From Elizabethkingia miricola (GTDB lineage: Bacteria > Bacteroidota > Bacteroidia > Flavobacteriales > Weeksellaceae), in contig NZ_LSGQ01000005.1 of NCBI RefSeq assembly GCF_001675285.1, positions 93,823 through 157,822 of the forward strand: a DNA stretch of 64,000 nt, written 5' to 3'. A program made the translations under genes and the position numbers. Of this stretch, positions 27,663 to 36,038 are shown piece after piece; position 1 is the stretch's first letter, and each line of letters begins with the position of its first letter. The notes beneath the pieces are model-generated. The model ran no database searches. It saw nothing but the letters and a program-made list of their open reading frames with translations, and was not told the DNA's origin.

Positions 27663-28256
27663 ATGAACATTTACTCCTATCATGGTATTCGTCCCATTAT
27701 AAAACCTTCTGCCTATGTCCATCCTCAGGCAGTAATTATTGGGAATGTAGAGATTGGTGAAGAAGTGTATATCGGTCCCAATGCTGTTATCCGCGGTGAT
27801 TGGGGAAAGATTATTATAAAAGACGGAGCCAATGTTCAGGAAAACTGTACGCTTCATGTATTCCCAAATATTGAAACCATTTTGGAAGAATCAGCACATA
27901 TAGGACATGGCGCGATTATCCATTCCGGACATATCGGTAGGAATTGTCTTGTAGGAATGAATGCGGTAGTAATGGATAAGGCTGTAATTGGCGATGAATG
28001 TATTATTGGAGCGCTAGCTTTTGTTCCGGCTAATTTTAAATGTGAGCCCAGAAAGCTGATCGTAGGGAGTCCCGCAAAAATTATACGTGATGTTTCTGAC
28101 GAAATGATTCACTGGAAAACCGAAGGGACAAAACTCTATCAGGAATTGGCAAGAGAAGGAAAAGATGCTATTGTTCCTTGTGAACCTTTTACAGAATTTA
28201 CAGAGCAAGTCCCTACAAAAGTAGTAGACTACAGCATCTGGGCTGATTTGAAATAA
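27663..28256 (+). CDS. paaY: PaaY-type hexapeptide-repeat thioesterase
   Basis: 197-residue left-handed beta-helix protein of the gamma-carbonic anhydrase-like family. The hexapeptide repeats run from about residue 12 to 140, with His residues of the metal site in TLHVFPN, AHIGHGAIIHSGHIG. PaaY family enzymes hydrolyse misplaced CoA thioesters formed from the pathway. The gene is last of the contiguous paa run before the transposase insertion. Confidence 0.9.
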   Translation: MNIYSYHGIRPIIKPSAYVHPQAVIIGNVEIGEEVYIGPNAVIRGDWGKIIIKDGANVQENCTLHVFPNIETILEESAHIGHGAIIHSGHIGRNCLVGMNAVVMDKAVIGDECIIGALAFVPANFKCEPRKLIVGSPAKIIRDVSDEMIHWKTEGTKLYQELAREGKDAIVPCEPFTEFTEQVPTKVVDYSIWADLK

Positions 28257-28268
28257 AGTAGTAAATTT

Positions 28269-28301
28269 AAACCTTATAGGTTTTCAAAACCTATGAGGTT
28301 T
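28269..28301. repeat. REP-like palindrome, left of the RAYT gene
   Basis: AAACCTTATAGGTTTT and AAAACCTATGAGGTTT around a single C form a 33-nt palindrome with one mismatch, preceded by AATTT. It is the same element as at 28926-28958, in the same orientation. The spurious upstream ATG of the transposase frame lies inside it. Confidence 0.85.
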
Positions 28302-28325
28302 GGAATAATATTTAAGATTAAGAGA

Positions 28326-28898
28326 ATGAAAAATCTGGAAAGTTTTGATTTTGGTCATATCTATCATGTATATAGTCATGCTAATGGTAAAGATTTGATA
28401 TTTAAAGAAGAATCCAATTATCATTATTTTCTGGAAAAGCTTTCTAAATATATTACTCCGATTGCTGATATTTATGTATACTGCCTTCTCCCTAATCATT
28501 TTCATTTGCTTTTAAGATTTAAAGATAAGAATGGAAGTAGTAAAGATGCTCATCAAACATTAATGAAACCGTTTAGTAATATGCTTAATGCCTATGCAAA
28601 AGCATTTAATAAAAAATATAATAGAAGAGGCTCTTTATTCCTAGACTTTCTTAAACGTAAGAGAGTTGATAATGAGAATTATTTGCTAAAGCTTGTGCAT
28701 TATATTCATAATAACCCTATAAATCATGGGTTGGTTAACTTAATAGAGAACTGGAATTATTCTTCTTACAGATCTTATTTAGATTTATCAAAAAGTAGTA
28801 AGTTGAAACGAAATGATATTTTACAATACTTTGACTCGACTGATGATTTTGTTGTTTTTCATAAAAGTATTGTAGAATATGACTTCTTAGAAATGTAA
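28326..28898 (+). CDS. REP-associated tyrosine transposase (RAYT, IS200-like Y1 family)
   Basis: Single-strand HUH-type transposase, about 190 residues from the ATG at 28326. Features: HIYHVYSHANGKDLIF, the HUH metal motif in LLPNHFHLLLRF, and the region around YLLKLVHYIHNNPINHGLV with the probable catalytic Tyr (KLVHYIHNNP). The gene is bracketed by two near-identical 33-nt palindromes, the classic arrangement of a RAYT with its REP substrates. It interrupts the paa cluster between paaY and paaZ. A start at 28293 would lie inside the palindrome and is rejected. Appears intact. Confidence 0.9.
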   Translation: MKNLESFDFGHIYHVYSHANGKDLIFKEESNYHYFLEKLSKYITPIADIYVYCLLPNHFHLLLRFKDKNGSSKDAHQTLMKPFSNMLNAYAKAFNKKYNRRGSLFLDFLKRKRVDNENYLLKLVHYIHNNPINHGLVNLIENWNYSSYRSYLDLSKSSKLKRNDILQYFDSTDDFVVFHKSIVEYDFLEM

Positions 28899-28925
28899 AA
28901 ATAAAGATTTAATAAGTATGAATTT

Positions 28926-28958
28926 AAACCTCATAGGTTTTCAAAACCTATGAGGTTT
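28926..28958. repeat. REP-like palindrome, right of the RAYT gene
   Basis: AAACCTCATAGGTTTT-C-AAAACCTATGAGGTTT: perfect 16-bp arms with a 1-nt centre. It is preceded by AATTT as in the left copy. Confidence 0.87.
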
Positions 28959-28994
28959 GATAAAGTTTAAAACATAAAATAATTATAGCCTAAA

Positions 28995-29264
28995 ATGCAG
29001 AATTTCCTGAAAAAATATTGGTATGTCGTTCTGATTGTATTGAGTGCACTCCACTTTTTAGGATATTTCATAATAAAAGCTATGATTGGTATCTCAGATG
29101 CATTAGAGCATGTGGATTCCGATACAATAGAAAGACGCCTCAAATCAAAAGATTTTTTTTATACAATTCTTCTTGATTCAATCTTTATTCTGGATTTTGC
29201 ACTAATACTCTTTCTTGTATATCTGGGGGGTAAAAAAGTCTTACAATTGATCTTAAAAAAATAA
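28995..29264 (+). CDS. Small two-helix membrane protein
   Basis: 89 residues with hydrophobic segments at about 8-31 and 58-80 and a charged loop between. No family recognised. It lies between the transposase unit and paaZ, 27 bp upstream of paaZ, and could be cotranscribed with paaZ. Likely inner-membrane; function unknown. Confidence 0.55.
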   Translation: MQNFLKKYWYVVLIVLSALHFLGYFIIKAMIGISDALEHVDSDTIERRLKSKDFFYTILLDSIFILDFALILFLVYLGGKKVLQLILKK

Positions 29265-29291
29265 ACATCAAATAGTAAAGTATTCTTTAAT

Positions 29292-31787
29292 ATGGAAAAA
29301 CTTAAAAATTATATATGCGGACAATGGACAGAGGGAACAGGTAACGGAATTCCGCTTTACAATGCTGTTACAGGAGAGCAGGTTGCTATTTCAGATACAG
29401 AAGGACTAAACTTCGAACAAGCTCTCGACTATGGAAGAACAATAGGTTATAAAAACCTGTCTTCTATGACATTTTATGATCGTGGGGAAATGCTGAAAAA
29501 AGTAGCATTATATCTTCTGGAGCGTAAGAAAAAATACTACGAATTATCATATAAAACCGGAGCTACTCATGTAGACTCCTGGGTAGATATAGAAGGTGGA
29601 TTTGGAACATTCTTTACCTACTCCGGATTAGCAAAAAGAATGCTGCCTAATACTCCGTTTTGGGTAGATGGTGATACGCAGAAGATTTCAGCTAACGGAA
29701 CACACTTGGGAACACATATTCTAACTTCAAGCGAAGGTGTTTCTGTACAGATTAATGCCTATAATTTCCCGGTATGGGGAATGTTGGAAAAGTTATCCAC
29801 ATCTTTACTGGCAGGTGTACCAAGTATTGTAAAACCAGCAACTCCCGGCTCTTATCTTACAAATGTTGTTTTTCAGGATATGATAGAAAGTGGTTTGCTT
29901 CCCGAAGGAGCTGTCCAGTTGGTTTGTGGAGAACCCGGAAATATTCTGGATTATGTACAGGATGGAGATTCTGTTTTATTCACCGGATCTGCTAATACCG
30001 GAAGAAAACTAAAATCTTTACCTTCAGTTGCCGGAAATGCTGTCCGTTTTAATATGGAAGCAGATTCTCTGAACTGTTCAATTTTGGGGTTGGATGCCAG
30101 GCCGGGAACTCCTGAATTCGATTTGTTTATTAAAGAGGTCCGTAATGAAATGACAACCAAGGCAGGGCAGAAATGTACTGCTATCCGCAGGATTATCGTA
30201 CCTGAACATTTAATTGGTGATGTTCAGAGTGCTCTTTCCAAAGCATTGGATCAGACAAAAATAGGAAATCCTCTAAACAGAGAAACCCGAATGGGATCTC
30301 TGGTAGGAAAACAACAATATGAAGAGGTTCTGAGAAAAGTAAATCTGCTGAAAGCCGAAACAGAACTTGTATATGATGGGAAACATGAGCTGGTAGATGC
30401 CGATTATGAACATGGTGCATTTATGAGTCCTAAATTATTCCTGAATGATAAACCTTTTGAAAAAAATATATCTCATGATATAGAAGCTTTTGGCCCTGTT
30501 TCTACTTTAATGCCATATAAAGATGCAGAAGAGGCTGCCGCTTTAGCAAAAAGAGGAAAAGGAAGTTTAGTTGGTTCTATTGTTTCTTACGATGATAAAT
30601 TCGTTGCTGAAACTTCCTGGAAGATGGCTTCCCAACATGGACGTATATATGTATTGAACAGAGATAATGCTAAAGAGAGTACGGGACATGGCTCACCCCT
30701 TCCGACACTGATGCATGGAGGCCCGGGAAGAGCTGGTGGTGGAGAAGAAATGGGTGGACTAAGCGGACTTCACTTCTTCCTGCAAAAAACGGCTATTCAG
30801 GGGTCACCGGATATTCTGACAGCTATCACAAAAATTTATCAACAAGGAGCAGAGAAAAAATACTCAGATAAACATCCTTTCCGTAAATATTTCGAGGAGG
30901 TAGAAATTGGAGACTCATTGGAAACAGCTGGAAGAACAGTAACTGAAGCAGATATTGTAAACTTCTCTAACGTTTCATGGGATCACTTCTATGCGCATAC
31001 TGATGCTACCAGCCTTAACGGAACAATTTTCGACAAGACTGTAGCTCATGGCTATTTTATCCTTTCAGCAGCAGCCGGGTTATTTGTTTCCGGTAAAAAA
31101 GGACCTGTAATTGCAAATTACGGATTAGAGAATTGTGCTTTCTTTAAGCCTGTATATGCAGGAGATACCATCACGGTATACCTGACTGCAAAAGAGAGAA
31201 TCAACAGAGGTGTAAAAGGTCGAAACATACCTAGTGGTGTGGTAAAGTGGCTGGTTGAGGTGGTAAACCAAAGAGAAGAAGTAGTTTGCGTGGCAACAAT
31301 TCTGACATTGGTAGCTAAAAGATCTCCTTTTATTGATCTGAACGTAAGAGATATCAAAAAAATATTAAATGGTTTAACGGAAAGCTCAAAACCTGAATGG
31401 GGTAAAATGTCTCCACAGGAAATGCTGGAGCATCTGGAAACTACCGTTAACTATGGTATGGGAAGACCTGAAGCAGAAAAGTATTATACACCTGATGAAC
31501 ACCTTGAAAAGTATCAGGATTCCTTATACAATCACAGAAAAATGCCAAAAGAATTTCCGGCGCCATTCCTTCCACAGGACGGAAGCTTACCGGAATTGAA
31601 ACATAAAAACCTGGAGGCTGCAAAAGAAGCTTTCCTTAATGCAATTCAGGAATTCTTGATCTATTACAGAGAGAATCCACAGGCAGAGCATATCCATTTT
31701 GTATTTGGTAAAATCAATAAAGAAATGTGGGAGCTAATGCACAGAAAGCATTTCACTCATCACTTCGAACAGTTCGGATTAATATAG
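29292..31787 (+). CDS. paaZ: Bifunctional oxepin-CoA hydrolase/aldehyde dehydrogenase PaaZ with C-terminal DUF1569-like domain
   Basis: Opens the oxepin-CoA ring and oxidises the resulting aldehyde to 3-oxo-5,6-dehydrosuberyl-CoA. 831 residues, about 150 longer than the E. coli enzyme. Domains: aldehyde dehydrogenase (1 to about 515) with catalytic Cys295 in AGQKCT; MaoC-type (R)-hydratase (about 535-680) with the Asp564/His569 pair in DHFYAH; then an extra helical domain (about 685-831) resembling DinB-like DUF1569 ([30 protein letters not shown]). The extra domain's role is unknown. Confidence 0.93.
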   Translation: MEKLKNYICGQWTEGTGNGIPLYNAVTGEQVAISDTEGLNFEQALDYGRTIGYKNLSSMTFYDRGEMLKKVALYLLERKKKYYELSYKTGATHVDSWVDIEGGFGTFFTYSGLAKRMLPNTPFWVDGDTQKISANGTHLGTHILTSSEGVSVQINAYNFPVWGMLEKLSTSLLAGVPSIVKPATPGSYLTNVVFQDMIESGLLPEGAVQLVCGEPGNILDYVQDGDSVLFTGSANTGRKLKSLPSVAGNAVRFNMEADSLNCSILGLDARPGTPEFDLFIKEVRNEMTTKAGQKCTAIRRIIVPEHLIGDVQSALSKALDQTKIGNPLNRETRMGSLVGKQQYEEVLRKVNLLKAETELVYDGKHELVDADYEHGAFMSPKLFLNDKPFEKNISHDIEAFGPVSTLMPYKDAEEAAALAKRGKGSLVGSIVSYDDKFVAETSWKMASQHGRIYVLNRDNAKESTGHGSPLPTLMHGGPGRAGGGEEMGGLSGLHFFLQKTAIQGSPDILTAITKIYQQGAEKKYSDKHPFRKYFEEVEIGDSLETAGRTVTEADIVNFSNVSWDHFYAHTDATSLNGTIFDKTVAHGYFILSAAAGLFVSGKKGPVIANYGLENCAFFKPVYAGDTITVYLTAKERINRGVKGRNIPSGVVKWLVEVVNQREEVVCVATILTLVAKRSPFIDLNVRDIKKILNGLTESSKPEWGKMSPQEMLEHLETTVNYGMGRPEAEKYYTPDEHLEKYQDSLYNHRKMPKEFPAPFLPQDGSLPELKHKNLEAAKEAFLNAIQEFLIYYRENPQAEHIHFVFGKINKEMWELMHRKHFTHHFEQFGLI

Positions 31788-31793
31788 TACAGA

Positions 31794-31820
31794 GATCATG
31801 CTGAGCATGGTCAAAGTATT
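31794..31820. repeat. Decayed copy of the dispersed repeat
   Basis: ATCATGCTGAGCATGGTCAA matches ATGTCATGCTGAGCGTAGTC (25781) at most positions. It sits between paaZ and the glycosylase gene. Confidence 0.5.
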
Positions 31821-31842
31821 GGTAAATTAATATATTTGGAGA

Positions 31843-32532
31843 GTGAAGAATACTTTTGCAGATAAAGTCATAGATTTTAATAAGACCCTTCGATATTCGG
31901 GAAAACTACCGGAAGGATTTAATGTACTGAATCCTTATCTGGACAATCCTGAAACGATGGTTGTGATGCAAAAGTTTTATCATAAATATTATAATGATTC
32001 AAACCAGCGCAGATTTATAATTGGGATCAATCCCAGTAGACATGGTGCAGGGGTAACAGGAGTTCCTTTTACTGATACCAAACGGTTGAATAGTGAATGT
32101 GGTATTGAAATGAAATCAGTGCATACCCATGAGGTTTCATCTGTCTTTATGTATGATATGATCAATGCTTTTGGTGGAGTTGAGAAATTCTATAAAGAAT
32201 TTTATATCAACTCTCCTTTTCCTTTGGCTATTGTAAGAAATACAAAAAACGGTTGGCTGAATGCTAATTATTATGATGATAAACAGCTTTTTGAGGATGT
32301 AAAAAGCTTTATGATAGCTTCTCTGAAACAGCATATAAGTCTGGGACTGGATACTTCTGAAGTTTTTGTATTAGGGAAAAAGAATGCAGACTTTATCCAC
32401 AAGCTAAACAAAGAAGAAAAGTTATTTGATAAAATCAATGTTCTGGAACATCCTCGTTATATCCAGCAATACAAATCAAAAGAGAAAGAAATATATATAG
32501 ATAAGTATATTGTAGCCTTTTCTGAAAAATAA
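31843..32532 (+). CDS. SMUG2-family uracil-DNA glycosylase-like protein
   Basis: 229 residues beginning with GTG at 31843 (no nearby in-frame ATG). Motifs fit the SMUG2 branch of uracil-DNA glycosylases: GINPSRHGAGVTGVPFTDTKRL (active-site motif 1 region) and EHPRYIQQY near the C-terminus (motif 2-like HPR loop). The family excises uracil or related damaged bases from DNA. The stop is 8 nt from the helicase start, so the two are probably translated from one message. It sits inside the paa cluster, which makes no metabolic sense and suggests acquisition as a cassette. Confidence 0.82.
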   Translation: MKNTFADKVIDFNKTLRYSGKLPEGFNVLNPYLDNPETMVVMQKFYHKYYNDSNQRRFIIGINPSRHGAGVTGVPFTDTKRLNSECGIEMKSVHTHEVSSVFMYDMINAFGGVEKFYKEFYINSPFPLAIVRNTKNGWLNANYYDDKQLFEDVKSFMIASLKQHISLGLDTSEVFVLGKKNADFIHKLNKEEKLFDKINVLEHPRYIQQYKSKEKEIYIDKYIVAFSEK

Positions 32533-32540
32533 TCTGATGA

Positions 32541-35216
32541 ATGGTAGATATGAAAGAATTTCCGGAAGGAATATTATTCAGATATAGTTGGCGTAAGTAT
32601 CAAAAACAATTTTTAGATAATCTTCAGGATTATCTTTCGGACAATCACCTTCATATTGTTGCTCCACCTGGTTCTGGAAAAACAGTTCTTGGATTAGAGA
32701 TTATGCTCCGTATTAATAATCCTACTTTGATTGTAGCTCCTACTTTAGCTATAAGAAACCAATGGGCACAGCGCTTCGGAGAGCTTTTCCTTCAGAGTGA
32801 CACACTTCCGGAGTGGATTTCTTTTGATTTGAATAAACCTGCTTTTGTAACCCTGGCTACTTATCAGGGAATTCATTCAGTAATAAAAAGAGATGCCGAA
32901 AGTAAAACCGTTGAGAAGAAATTAAACAATGATTCTTTTTTGAAGTTAATTAAAAAGTTGAAAATTGGAACTCTTATTCTGGATGAGGCACACCATCTGA
33001 AAAATGCATGGTGGCAAAGTATTATTACGATAAAAGATCAACTGAATCCTATAGTAGTTGCACTCACTGCTACCCAGCCTTTTGATGTTTCAGAAAGTGA
33101 ATGGCAGAATTACATAGAATTAAATGGTTCTGTAGATGCAGAAATTTCTGTTCCGGAGCTTATGTTGGAAGGTGACCTTTGCCCTCATCAGGATCTTATA
33201 TATTTTACACTCCCGACTTTAGAAGAAAAGCTGTCCATAGATCAGATTTATCAATATGCAGACAACCTGTATAAAGAAATAAAGCAAGATGGTGTAATTA
33301 TCGAGGCTATTGTTAATCATTATATTTATAAAGATCCGGAAAAACACCTGGAATGGATTTATGATAATGTATCTTCATATACTTCGGGGCTCATCTTTAT
33401 GAATGCAATAGGGATTAAAATAGCTGATATTCATTTTCAAATTATTGGTGATGAGCAAAAATATATTCCCGAGTTTGATTTCTTCTGGTTGGAAGAGTTA
33501 CTGGAGTTTTACTTATTTACAGATGATATACATTTTAAAAAGTATGAGGATTCCAGGCAAGCTATAGAAAACAGATTAAAAAGAAATAGCATTTTAAAAA
33601 ATAAGACTATTAGTTTCTTTCAGAACGAAAAATTAGAACATATTCTAAATGCAGGTTCTGGAAAATTAGAAGCTATTAGAAATATTACAATTAGTGAGAG
33701 TGAGAATTTTGGAAATGATTTACGCATGGTAATTCTCACTGATTTTATAAGAAAAGAATTTATTGCTAATGATATTGAACCAACTCCTAGTCCTGATAAA
33801 ATGGGGGTGGTTCCTATTTTTGAAATATTAAAAAATGACCCTTTAGTTGGAAAAGATATTGGTGTTCTTACCGGTTCTCTTGTTATTCTACCTAGAGAAT
33901 TGGCTAATCAGCTTGTAAAAGATTTCCCCGACAAAGATGTTTCCTTATCAGAAATGAAATCTGATGGCAATTTCGTGCAGATTTATCCAAAAGATAATAA
34001 TCAAAGTTTTCTTGTGGAAATAGTAACACACTTTTTTCAGGAAGGGAGAATAAATATTCTAATCGGAACAAAATCATTACTGGGAGAAGGTTGGGATGCT
34101 CCCAAAATTAATAGTCTTATTGTTGCAAGTTTTGTTAGTAGCTATGTATTAAGCAATCAGATACGAGGGCGGGCGATAAGAACAGATAAAGATAATCCTG
34201 AAAAAGTAAGTAATATCTGGCACCTGATCTGTTTTAACGAGAGAGATCCTGAAGGCGGAATGGATTATCAGAAAATGGTAAAACGCTTCAAAACCTTTGT
34301 AGGTGTTTCTAATAGAGAAAATGAGCAAATTGAAAATAATATTGAACGTCTCAATATTAAGACAATTGAGAAGATATCAGAAATAAAGGAGATTAATAAA
34401 GAAATGATTTCTTTAGCACGCAGAAAGAATGAACTTAAAGATAAATGGAACAGAGCATTAAAAAAAGGCGATCATCTTGTAGAAGAAATACAAATTGAAT
34501 CTCAAGATCCGGATAAATGGCAGGAAAAGAAATTTAAAAGCCTTAGTAAAAGTATTGGCCACTTTATGGGAATGTTAATATCTTCTGTACTTATGTTCTG
34601 GGCGGAATTTCTAGGAGGTATTATAAAATCTTTAAAGTCCTTTCAGACATTAGAAGGTGCATATTTATTTATATTTTTATTCGGAATTGCAGGCTTTCTA
34701 ACTTATGGAGGAATGTTCTATCGGTCATTAATGCAGTATCTCAGGTATAAGAATATTTCTAAAAATCTGGAAAAAATAGCCAGAGCTATATTGTCTTCAT
34801 TAATCAGTGAAAGAGCTATAAGAACATCAAATGAAAAACTTAAAATTGTTGTTTCTTCAGATGAAAGGGGAAATAGTATTTGCCACTTAGAAGGAGGAAG
34901 CTATAGTGAAGCCTCAATATTTATATTAACTTTACAAGAGCTTCTGTCAAAGATTGATAATCCCAGGTATTTATTAAAGACCAAAGGAATTCTTTTTTTG
35001 AAAAATAGTATTAACTATTATCCGGTTCCTGATATTTTTGGAAGAAATAAAAAAAGTGCAGAACTATTTGCCAGAAATTGGATTGAAGAATCAGGAGCAG
35101 CCAGCTTGGTGTTTACAAGAACAATAGAAGGCAGGAAGCTGTTATTAACTTTGCGATTTAAAGCATTAGTCAGAAAAAATAAACATATAGAGCATATCCA
35201 TAAATGGATAAGATAA
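32541..35216 (+). CDS. SF2 DEAD/DEAH-type helicase with C-terminal transmembrane segments
   Basis: 891 residues. Helicase motifs: Q-like/Walker A APPGSGKT at 41-48, Ia VAPTLAIRNQW, II DEAH at 148-151, III LTATQP at 176-180, V TKSLLGEGWDAP and VI QIRGRAIRT near 545-555. About 120 residues of coiled, charged sequence follow. Two hydrophobic helices lie near residues 673-695 and 705-732, and an ~140-residue cytoplasmic tail after them. A membrane-anchored SF2 helicase is unusual. It pairs with the glycosylase gene upstream and with nothing in phenylacetate chemistry. DNA repair or defence is plausible; I cannot name the family. Confidence 0.75.
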   Translation: MVDMKEFPEGILFRYSWRKYQKQFLDNLQDYLSDNHLHIVAPPGSGKTVLGLEIMLRINNPTLIVAPTLAIRNQWAQRFGELFLQSDTLPEWISFDLNKPAFVTLATYQGIHSVIKRDAESKTVEKKLNNDSFLKLIKKLKIGTLILDEAHHLKNAWWQSIITIKDQLNPIVVALTATQPFDVSESEWQNYIELNGSVDAEISVPELMLEGDLCPHQDLIYFTLPTLEEKLSIDQIYQYADNLYKEIKQDGVIIEAIVNHYIYKDPEKHLEWIYDNVSSYTSGLIFMNAIGIKIADIHFQIIGDEQKYIPEFDFFWLEELLEFYLFTDDIHFKKYEDSRQAIENRLKRNSILKNKTISFFQNEKLEHILNAGSGKLEAIRNITISESENFGNDLRMVILTDFIRKEFIANDIEPTPSPDKMGVVPIFEILKNDPLVGKDIGVLTGSLVILPRELANQLVKDFPDKDVSLSEMKSDGNFVQIYPKDNNQSFLVEIVTHFFQEGRINILIGTKSLLGEGWDAPKINSLIVASFVSSYVLSNQIRGRAIRTDKDNPEKVSNIWHLICFNERDPEGGMDYQKMVKRFKTFVGVSNRENEQIENNIERLNIKTIEKISEIKEINKEMISLARRKNELKDKWNRALKKGDHLVEEIQIESQDPDKWQEKKFKSLSKSIGHFMGMLISSVLMFWAEFLGGIIKSLKSFQTLEGAYLFIFLFGIAGFLTYGGMFYRSLMQYLRYKNISKNLEKIARAILSSLISERAIRTSNEKLKIVVSSDERGNSICHLEGGSYSEASIFILTLQELLSKIDNPRYLLKTKGILFLKNSINYYPVPDIFGRNKKSAELFARNWIEESGAASLVFTRTIEGRKLLLTLRFKALVRKNKHIEHIHKWIR

Positions 35217-35232
35217 TCCAATAACAAAAATT

Positions 35233-35997
35233 ATGAACGAATTCGTAATATCAGAAATTAAAAACAATATCGCAGAAATTACTTTTGGAACACCAAAAAG
35301 CAATTCATTACCTGGTGCTATTTTGGAAAAACTAGCTCAGACTATTTTAGAAGAAGGTGTAAAGAAGGAAGTAAAAGCAATCCTTATAAAAAGTGCCGGA
35401 GAAAAAGCTTTTTGTGCAGGAGCTAGTTTCGACGAGCTTCTAGCCATTGATGAACTTGATACTTCTAAGAAGTTCTTTGGAGGTTTCGCTAAAGTATTGA
35501 ATGCCATGAGAAATTGTGGGAAAATAATTGCTGTAAGAGTACAGGGAAAAACAACCGGCGGTGGAGTAGGAATTGCCTGTGGAGCAGATTATTGCTTTGC
35601 AACCAAAGATGCAGCCCTTGCTCTTACTGAAATCAACCTGGGAATAGGACCTTTTGTAATAGGACCTTATGTAGAAAGAAAAATCGGAAAATCACAATTT
35701 TCGGCAATGGCAATAGATGCAGAGTTTAGATCTGCAGAATGGGCAGAGCAGCATAATATTTACCATTCAGTATCTGAAAATATTGCTGAAATGGATGCAA
35801 AGCTCGATGATTTTCTTCAGAAGCTTTCCACCAGAAGTGATGAAGCATTAGCATTGATTAAGAAAGTTTCCTGGGAAGGAACAGACTATTTTAATATGCT
35901 GATGCCAGACAGAATTCACATGAGTGCTAGCCTCATTTTAGAGGATTCAGCTAAAAAGAATATTGAGGCAATTAAAGAACACCTGAGAGCAAAATAA
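35233..35997 (+). CDS. paaF: Enoyl-CoA hydratase, PaaF-like
   Basis: 254-residue crotonase. Oxyanion-hole segments: EKAFCAGASFDEL and GKTTGGGVGIACGADYC; catalytic-Glu region LTEINLGIGPFVIGPYV. It would hydrate 2,3-dehydroadipyl-CoA. It is separated from the rest of the cluster by the glycosylase/helicase pair and begins 16 bp after the helicase. PaaF versus PaaG assignment between the two crotonases is made by the acidic residue in this loop and is not certain. Confidence 0.75.
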   Translation: MNEFVISEIKNNIAEITFGTPKSNSLPGAILEKLAQTILEEGVKKEVKAILIKSAGEKAFCAGASFDELLAIDELDTSKKFFGGFAKVLNAMRNCGKIIAVRVQGKTTGGGVGIACGADYCFATKDAALALTEINLGIGPFVIGPYVERKIGKSQFSAMAIDAEFRSAEWAEQHNIYHSVSENIAEMDAKLDDFLQKLSTRSDEALALIKKVSWEGTDYFNMLMPDRIHMSASLILEDSAKKNIEAIKEHLRAK

Positions 35998-36000
35998 ATA

Positions 36001-36032
36001 AAAGAGCGATTATAAAACATAATCGCTCTTTT
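36001..36032. terminator. Bidirectional terminator ending the paa cluster
   Basis: AAAGAGCGATTAT (36001-36013) and ATAATCGCTCTTTT (36019-36032) with a short loop. A-run and T-run flank it, and it lies between convergent paaF and the methyltransferase gene. Confidence 0.85.
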
Positions 36033-36038
36033 ATATTA

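Noticed and set aside
28293..28325. Upstream ATG for the RAYT gene
   Set aside because: It lies inside the REP palindrome; the conserved transposase start is at 28326.
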